Shown in pieces: positions 38,271 through 40,799 of a stretch of DNA of 40,799 nt (its first letter is position 1; the number at the start of each line of letters is the position of its first letter). The position numbers were made by a program, and so were the translations under genes. The notes beneath the pieces were generated by a model. That model was given only the letters and a program-made list of their open reading frames with translations. It searched no databases and was not told the DNA's origin. The stretch comes from Acidobacteriota bacterium (GTDB lineage: Bacteria; Acidobacteriota; Vicinamibacteria; Vicinamibacterales; UBA2999), in assembly GCA_947465645.1 (NCBI GenBank), contig CANIBQ010000044.1:1-40799 (forward strand), read 5' to 3'.

Positions 38271-38933
38271 TCAGATCGGCACGACGCGGCGCTGCGCCCA
38301 GTACAGGAGCGTCAGCACCGAGAAGGCGAGGAGCACGAGGACGAACGACGCCTCGCTCGCCGCGCTGTAATTCAGCGCCTGCACGTCGTCATAGATCGCC
38401 AGCGCGATCGTCCGGGTGACGCCGGGAATGTTTCCCCCGACCATCAGGACGACGCCGAACTCTCCGACCGTATGAGCGAAGGCGAGTACCACGCCCGCGA
38501 GGAGGCCAGGCCACGCGAGCGGAACGGTGACACTCGCAAACGTGCGCATGGGCGAGGCGCCAAGGCAGCGCCCCGCATCGATCAACCGGCGATCGACGGC
38601 GGCGAATCCCGAGGCGAACGGCCGAACGGCGAAGGGCAGGTTGTAGACCACGGAGGCGATCACGATGCCCGCGAAGGAAAACGGAAGGGTGGAGTCTGCG
38701 ACCGCGGCGTACGCGCGTCCGAGCGGCGACGCGGGTCCCATGCCCATCAGCAGATAGAAGCCGAGAACCGTGGGTGGAAGCAGCAACGGGAGCGCCACCA
38801 GCGCGTCCACGAGCGGCCGCCACCGCGCGGAGGTCGTCGCCAGCCAGTACGCCAGCGGGATGCCGATGACGGCCAGAATGACCGTCGTCACGAGCGCGAG
38901 CTTCAGCGTGAGCCAGACCGCGGTAGCGTCCAT
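38271..38933 (-). CDS. modB: Molybdate ABC transporter, permease protein
   Basis: A 220-residue inner-membrane permease of the ModB type with about five membrane helices: VWLTLKLALVTTVILAVIGI at the start, then LLPPTVLGFYLLM, FAGIVIASVVYNLPFAV, and AWPGLLAGVVLAFAHTVGEF. The EAA loop, which contacts the ATPase, is seen at DAGRCLGASPMRTFASVTVP followed by LAWPGLLAG. The 'GEFGVVLMVGGNIPG' stretch near the C-terminus is characteristic of molybdate and tungstate permeases. ATG 38933 is used, one base after the modA stop; the stop is six bases before modC. Length is normal for ModB (about 220-230). Confidence 0.94.
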   Translation of the reverse strand: MDATAVWLTLKLALVTTVILAVIGIPLAYWLATTSARWRPLVDALVALPLLLPPTVLGFYLLMGMGPASPLGRAYAAVADSTLPFSFAGIVIASVVYNLPFAVRPFASGFAAVDRRLIDAGRCLGASPMRTFASVTVPLAWPGLLAGVVLAFAHTVGEFGVVLMVGGNIPGVTRTIALAIYDDVQALNYSAASEASFVLVLLAFSVLTLLYWAQRRVVPI

Positions 38934-38934
38934 G

Positions 38935-39735
38935 TCAGTTCCCCGGCAACACGAAGCCGAACTTCGTGAGGATCGTCCTGGCTTCGGCCGATTCCAGGAA
39001 GCGGCGGAGGAGATTGGCCGCGCCTGGATCGCGCGCGGCTTTCAGAACCAGGCCACCCTGTTCCATCACCGGATGCGCGTCGCGGGGAATCTCCCAGTAC
39101 CGCCCTTTGGCGCGCATCGGCGGCGCGAGCGCGAGCGATCGGGCGATGATGCCGATGTCTGCCGCGCCGCTCTCGGCGAACTGGGCCGCCTGGGCCACGT
39201 TCTCGCCGAATACGAACTTCGGGCGTACCCGATCGAGGAGTCCCGCGGACCTCAGCGCCGCCTCGGCCGCGCGGCCGTACGGCGCGTGCAGCGGGTTCGC
39301 GATCGCCACGTGGCGAATCGACGCGTCCTTCAGCGCCTCCATCCCAAGCCGCTCCACCTGGAGTGGCGACCGCTGCGGAACCCACAGCACGATCTGTCCA
39401 ATGGCGTAGAGGAACGCGCCTTCCGGCGAGGCGGCGCCCTTCGCGATCAGATCGCGCGGGTAGCTCATGTCGGCCGAGAGAAACATGTCGAACGGTGCGC
39501 GCTGCAGGATCTGCGCGTGATAGGTGCCCGACGATCCGTAGGCCACGGCGACGCGAATGTCGCGGTGCTGCGCCTCGAATGCCTTGACGATCTCGCTCAG
39601 TGCGAATTGCAGATCCGCCGCTGCCGCCACGCGGACGACGCGAGCCGGCCCCCGCGCCGCCTGCCCGCCCAACGCGTCAGCGGAGATCGCCACCAGCAGC
39701 GCGACGGCCAGGTTCCACACGACCTTCCGAACCAT
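38935..39735 (-). CDS. modA: Molybdate ABC transporter, periplasmic substrate-binding protein
   Basis: A 266-residue periplasmic binding protein. The signal peptide MVRKVVWNLAVALLVAISAD ends near ALGGQA, and the mature domain shows VVRVAAAADLQFALSEIVKA, VAVAYGSSGTYHAQILQRAP, FDMFLSADMSYP and IANPLHAPYGRAAEAALRS, the classic ModA set; the Ser in 'GSSG' and Ala-Asp in the first motif contact the oxyanion. The 'SGAADIGIIARSLAL' region near 180 is also typical. It captures molybdate (perhaps tungstate) in the periplasm for ModBC. ATG 39735 is preceded by an AT-rich promoter region shared with the divergent Mop-domain regulator. On the minus strand TAAATT lies six bases upstream of the ATG, so the transcript may be nearly leaderless. 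Confidence 0.94.
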   Translation of the reverse strand: MVRKVVWNLAVALLVAISADALGGQAARGPARVVRVAAAADLQFALSEIVKAFEAQHRDIRVAVAYGSSGTYHAQILQRAPFDMFLSADMSYPRDLIAKGAASPEGAFLYAIGQIVLWVPQRSPLQVERLGMEALKDASIRHVAIANPLHAPYGRAAEAALRSAGLLDRVRPKFVFGENVAQAAQFAESGAADIGIIARSLALAPPMRAKGRYWEIPRDAHPVMEQGGLVLKAARDPGAANLLRRFLESAEARTILTKFGFVLPGN

Positions 39736-39738
39736 CTG

Positions 39739-39774
39739 TATAATTTAGTATGATTCGAGCCGATCTAGTGATCG
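39739..39774. promoter_or_regulatory. Divergent promoter/operator between modA and the Mop-domain regulator
   Basis: The 58-base spacer contains a perfect TATAAT on the plus strand (39739-39744) and a perfect inverted repeat, CGATC-TAGT-GATCG, at 39761-39774, flanked on both sides by TCGAG-type sequence. The dyad is a reasonable binding site for the adjacent DNA-binding molybdate sensor. Contact with molybdate would let it repress modABC. Confidence 0.5.
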
Positions 39775-39793
39775 TATCGAGGCTATTTACACA

Positions 39794-40216
39794 ATGGCAC
39801 TTCTGACCCCCCGGCGCGCGGCGGATCGGCTCGGCGTGAGCTATTCGACCTTCAAGCAGTGGATCTACCGCGGTACCGTGCGGACGTCGCGCACCGGCGG
39901 CGGGCATCACCGCATCGCCGACGCCGAGATCGATCGCCTGCTCGCGTCGCAAGGCAGGGTCCCCGACGCGCCGAAGGCCGGAAAACGGCCCGTGGGCGTT
40001 CTCGTCGCGCTGAGCGGGCGCAACCAGCTCCGGGGGGTGATCGAGGAGGTGCGCGTCGAAGGCCTGCTGGCTCAGGTGAGACTGCGGATTGGCGACCAGC
40101 GGCTCACCGCCGTGATCACCCGCGACGCGGTGGACGAGCTGAAGCTCACACGCGGGCAAGCCGCCCTGGCGGTCATCAAGTCAACCGAGGTCATGATTGC
40201 CCGGGAGCAGGAATGA
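39794..40216 (+). CDS. Molybdate-responsive regulator: excisionase-type HTH fused to Mop/TOBE domain
   Basis: A 140-residue protein. Residues 4-52 form an excisionase/MerR-like helix-turn-helix (LTPRRAADRLGVSYSTFKQW, then RTGGGHHRIADAEIDRLLAS). Residues 70-136 form a Mop/TOBE oxyanion-binding domain (SGRNQLRGVIEEVRVEGLLA, then QVRLRIGDQRLTAVITRDAV and ELKLTRGQAALAVIKSTEVM). This is a compact alternative to ModE, which instead uses a LysR-like HTH and two Mop domains. It diverges from modABC with a dyad between, so repression of modABC by molybdate-bound protein is the likely job. ATG 39794 is the start. Its TGA (40214-40216) overlaps an ATG at 40213 that opens the his leader frame. Confidence 0.87.
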   Translation: MALLTPRRAADRLGVSYSTFKQWIYRGTVRTSRTGGGHHRIADAEIDRLLASQGRVPDAPKAGKRPVGVLVALSGRNQLRGVIEEVRVEGLLAQVRLRIGDQRLTAVITRDAVDELKLTRGQAALAVIKSTEVMIAREQE

Positions 40217-40260
40217 CAACTTGCGAGCCCCGAAGCTTTCGGGTTAGCCTTGTAGCCTCA

Positions 40261-40344
40261 ATGGTCAGCGTCCTTCATCACGCGCATCGCCATCATCACG
40301 GCGGCCACGGCTGCCCGGCAGGACTGCGCGCGCTCAGGGACTAG
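40261..40344 (+). CDS. his operon leader peptide (HisL-like), seven histidine codons
   Basis: A 27-codon ORF with histidine at codons 6, 7, 9, 11, 12, 13 and 16 (LHHAHRHHHGGH) ends at TAG 40342-40344, 106 bases before hisI and 33 bases before an intrinsic terminator. In enterobacterial his operons a run of seven His codons in a short leader peptide couples ribosome stalling at low charged tRNA-His to antitermination; the architecture here is the same. The ATG at 40261 has no clear ribosome binding site. An in-frame ATG at 40213, with GGAGCAGGA ahead and overlapping the stop of the Mop-domain gene, would give a 43-residue version. Either works for attenuation. The His density is far beyond what random GC-rich DNA would give. 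Confidence 0.85.
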   Translation: MVSVLHHAHRHHHGGHGCPAGLRALRD

Positions 40345-40377
40345 GACCACAGACCAGAAACCCAGACACGCATGCGG

Positions 40378-40406
40378 CCCCGCCGGTAAGAGTGGCGGGG
40401 TTTTTT
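40378..40406 (+). terminator. his attenuator terminator
   Basis: CCCCGCC (40378-40384) pairs perfectly with GGCGGGG (40394-40400) around GGTAAGAGT and is followed by TTTTTT (40401-40406). It lies between the His-rich leader ORF and hisI. An alternative partner for its 5' arm is CGGCGG at 40299-40304, inside the leader ORF just after the His codons, which can pair with CCGCCG (40380-40385). Confidence 0.9.
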
Positions 40407-40413
40407 GTTGTAC

Positions 40414-40433
40414 GGGCCGGCTCGAGCCGGCCC
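40414..40433. repeat. GGCT-NN-AGCC palindrome before hisI
   Basis: GGGCCGGCT (40414-40422) and AGCCGGCCC (40425-40433) flank CG. It has the same core as the palindromes at 1335-1433 and 15025-15108, but here it stands between an attenuator and the first structural gene rather than between converging genes, in the untranslated region of the his mRNA. Confidence 0.75.
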
Positions 40434-40450
40434 CCACGGCGGGCGGTTAC

Positions 40451-40777
40451 ATGGATTTTGCAAAACTTGATGGCTTGATTCCGGCGGTCGTGCAGGACCA
40501 CGTCAGCGGCGAAGTGCTGATGGTGGGCTTCATGAACGCCGAGGCGTGGGACGTGACGCGACGCACCGGCTACGTGACCTTCTTCAGCCGCACCCGCAAC
40601 ACGCTCTGGACCAAGGGTGAGACGTCTGGTAACCGGCTGGCCGTGCGCGATGTCCTCATCGACTGCGACGAGGACACGCTGCTCGTCAAGGCCGAGCGCC
40701 TCGGCGACGGCAACGTGTGCCACACCGGCGAGCGGACCTGCTTTTATACGCGCGCGGAGGGCGTGACGATTCCATGA
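40451..40777 (+). CDS. hisI: Phosphoribosyl-AMP cyclohydrolase
   Basis: A 108-residue enzyme of histidine synthesis that opens the purine ring of phosphoribosyl-AMP in the third step. The family motifs are all present: VLMVGFMNAEAWDVTRRTGY with VTFFSRTRNTLWTKGETSGN, the metal-binding IDCDEDTLLVKAE and NVCHTGERTCFYT with the conserved cysteines. It is the stand-alone form, with no HisE pyrophosphohydrolase fused. ATG 40451 is used. Its TGA overlaps the ATG of the next gene (ATGA), so translation is coupled with hisG. It is the first structural gene behind a leader-peptide attenuator. Length is usual for single-domain HisI. Confidence 0.95.
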   Translation: MDFAKLDGLIPAVVQDHVSGEVLMVGFMNAEAWDVTRRTGYVTFFSRTRNTLWTKGETSGNRLAVRDVLIDCDEDTLLVKAERLGDGNVCHTGERTCFYTRAEGVTIP

Positions 40778-40799
40778 AGCTCAAACTCGGCATCCCCAA
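40774..40799 (+). CDS. hisG: ATP phosphoribosyltransferase, first codons only
   Basis: The last 26 bases open a frame reading MKLKLGIP before the window ends. That is the usual beginning of HisG, the first and feedback-regulated enzyme of histidine synthesis. It overlaps the hisI stop by four bases. Recognition rests on eight residues and the operon context. Confidence 0.7.

Overview
The window is about 40.8 kb of GC-rich, densely coded chromosomal DNA with no rRNA, tRNA, CRISPR array, insertion sequence or phage gene that I can see. Gene content points to a soil-type Gram-negative bacterium, most likely an acidobacteriote of the Vicinamibacteria kind: an Oar-like TonB-dependent porin with an N-terminal carboxypeptidase-like domain, DinB-fold proteins, a membrane MutS homologue, a bacterial OGFr-domain protein, many GTG/TTG starts and short palindromic intergenic repeats. 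That placement is an inference from gene families. No gene-free stretch exceeds 300 bases.

Layout. 1-735: start of a MATE transporter, cut by the left edge. 778-2187: OGFr-domain protein, a palindromic repeat cluster and a VapBC toxin-antitoxin pair with its operator. 2230-10011 (mostly minus strand): type IIA topoisomerase subunits ParE and ParC on either side of a NYN-LOTUS nuclease-type protein, a small membrane protein, and a GlcD/lactate dehydrogenase-like flavoprotein. 10066-15024: DinB protein, MocR-type regulator, and a translationally coupled pair of a membrane MutS-like ATPase and a kynureninase-like PLP enzyme. 15098-19481: an aminomethyltransferase-fold protein diverging from two tandem, overlapping PYROXD2/CrtI-like flavoproteins. 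19530-24790: secreted CarboxypepD_reg protein, Eis-like acetyltransferase, YfiT/DinB protein, a lone bacterial microcompartment (BMC) shell protein, a MerR-like regulator and a ThiO-like glycine oxidase. 24899-31023: Oar-like receptor and partner periplasmic protein, diverging from a histidine kinase/response regulator pair. 31162-35247: glycine-zipper anchored protein, tyrosine-phosphatase-like protein, aromatic amino acid decarboxylase, small outer-membrane barrel and a SixA-like phosphatase. 35474-36610: metK. 36646-40216: lipoprotein, then molybdate uptake modABC diverging from a Mop-domain regulator. 40217-end: start of a histidine operon (hisI, hisG).

The best signals are in the regulatory DNA. 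(1) metK is preceded by a promoter, a compact folded RNA, an antiterminator and a textbook intrinsic terminator whose stems are mutually exclusive, i.e. a complete transcription-attenuating riboswitch design of a class I cannot place. (2) hisI is preceded by a short ORF with seven histidine codons among its first 16 and then a perfect GC-rich terminator with a T-run, i.e. a classical his leader-peptide attenuator in a likely acidobacteriote. (3) A single BMC-H shell protein with an altered pore loop stands without any other microcompartment gene. Several repeat families (a GGCT-NN-AGCC palindrome family, 7-mer microrepeats arranged as inverted arrays, and a 70-bp diverged promoter-region repeat) mark the intergenic DNA.
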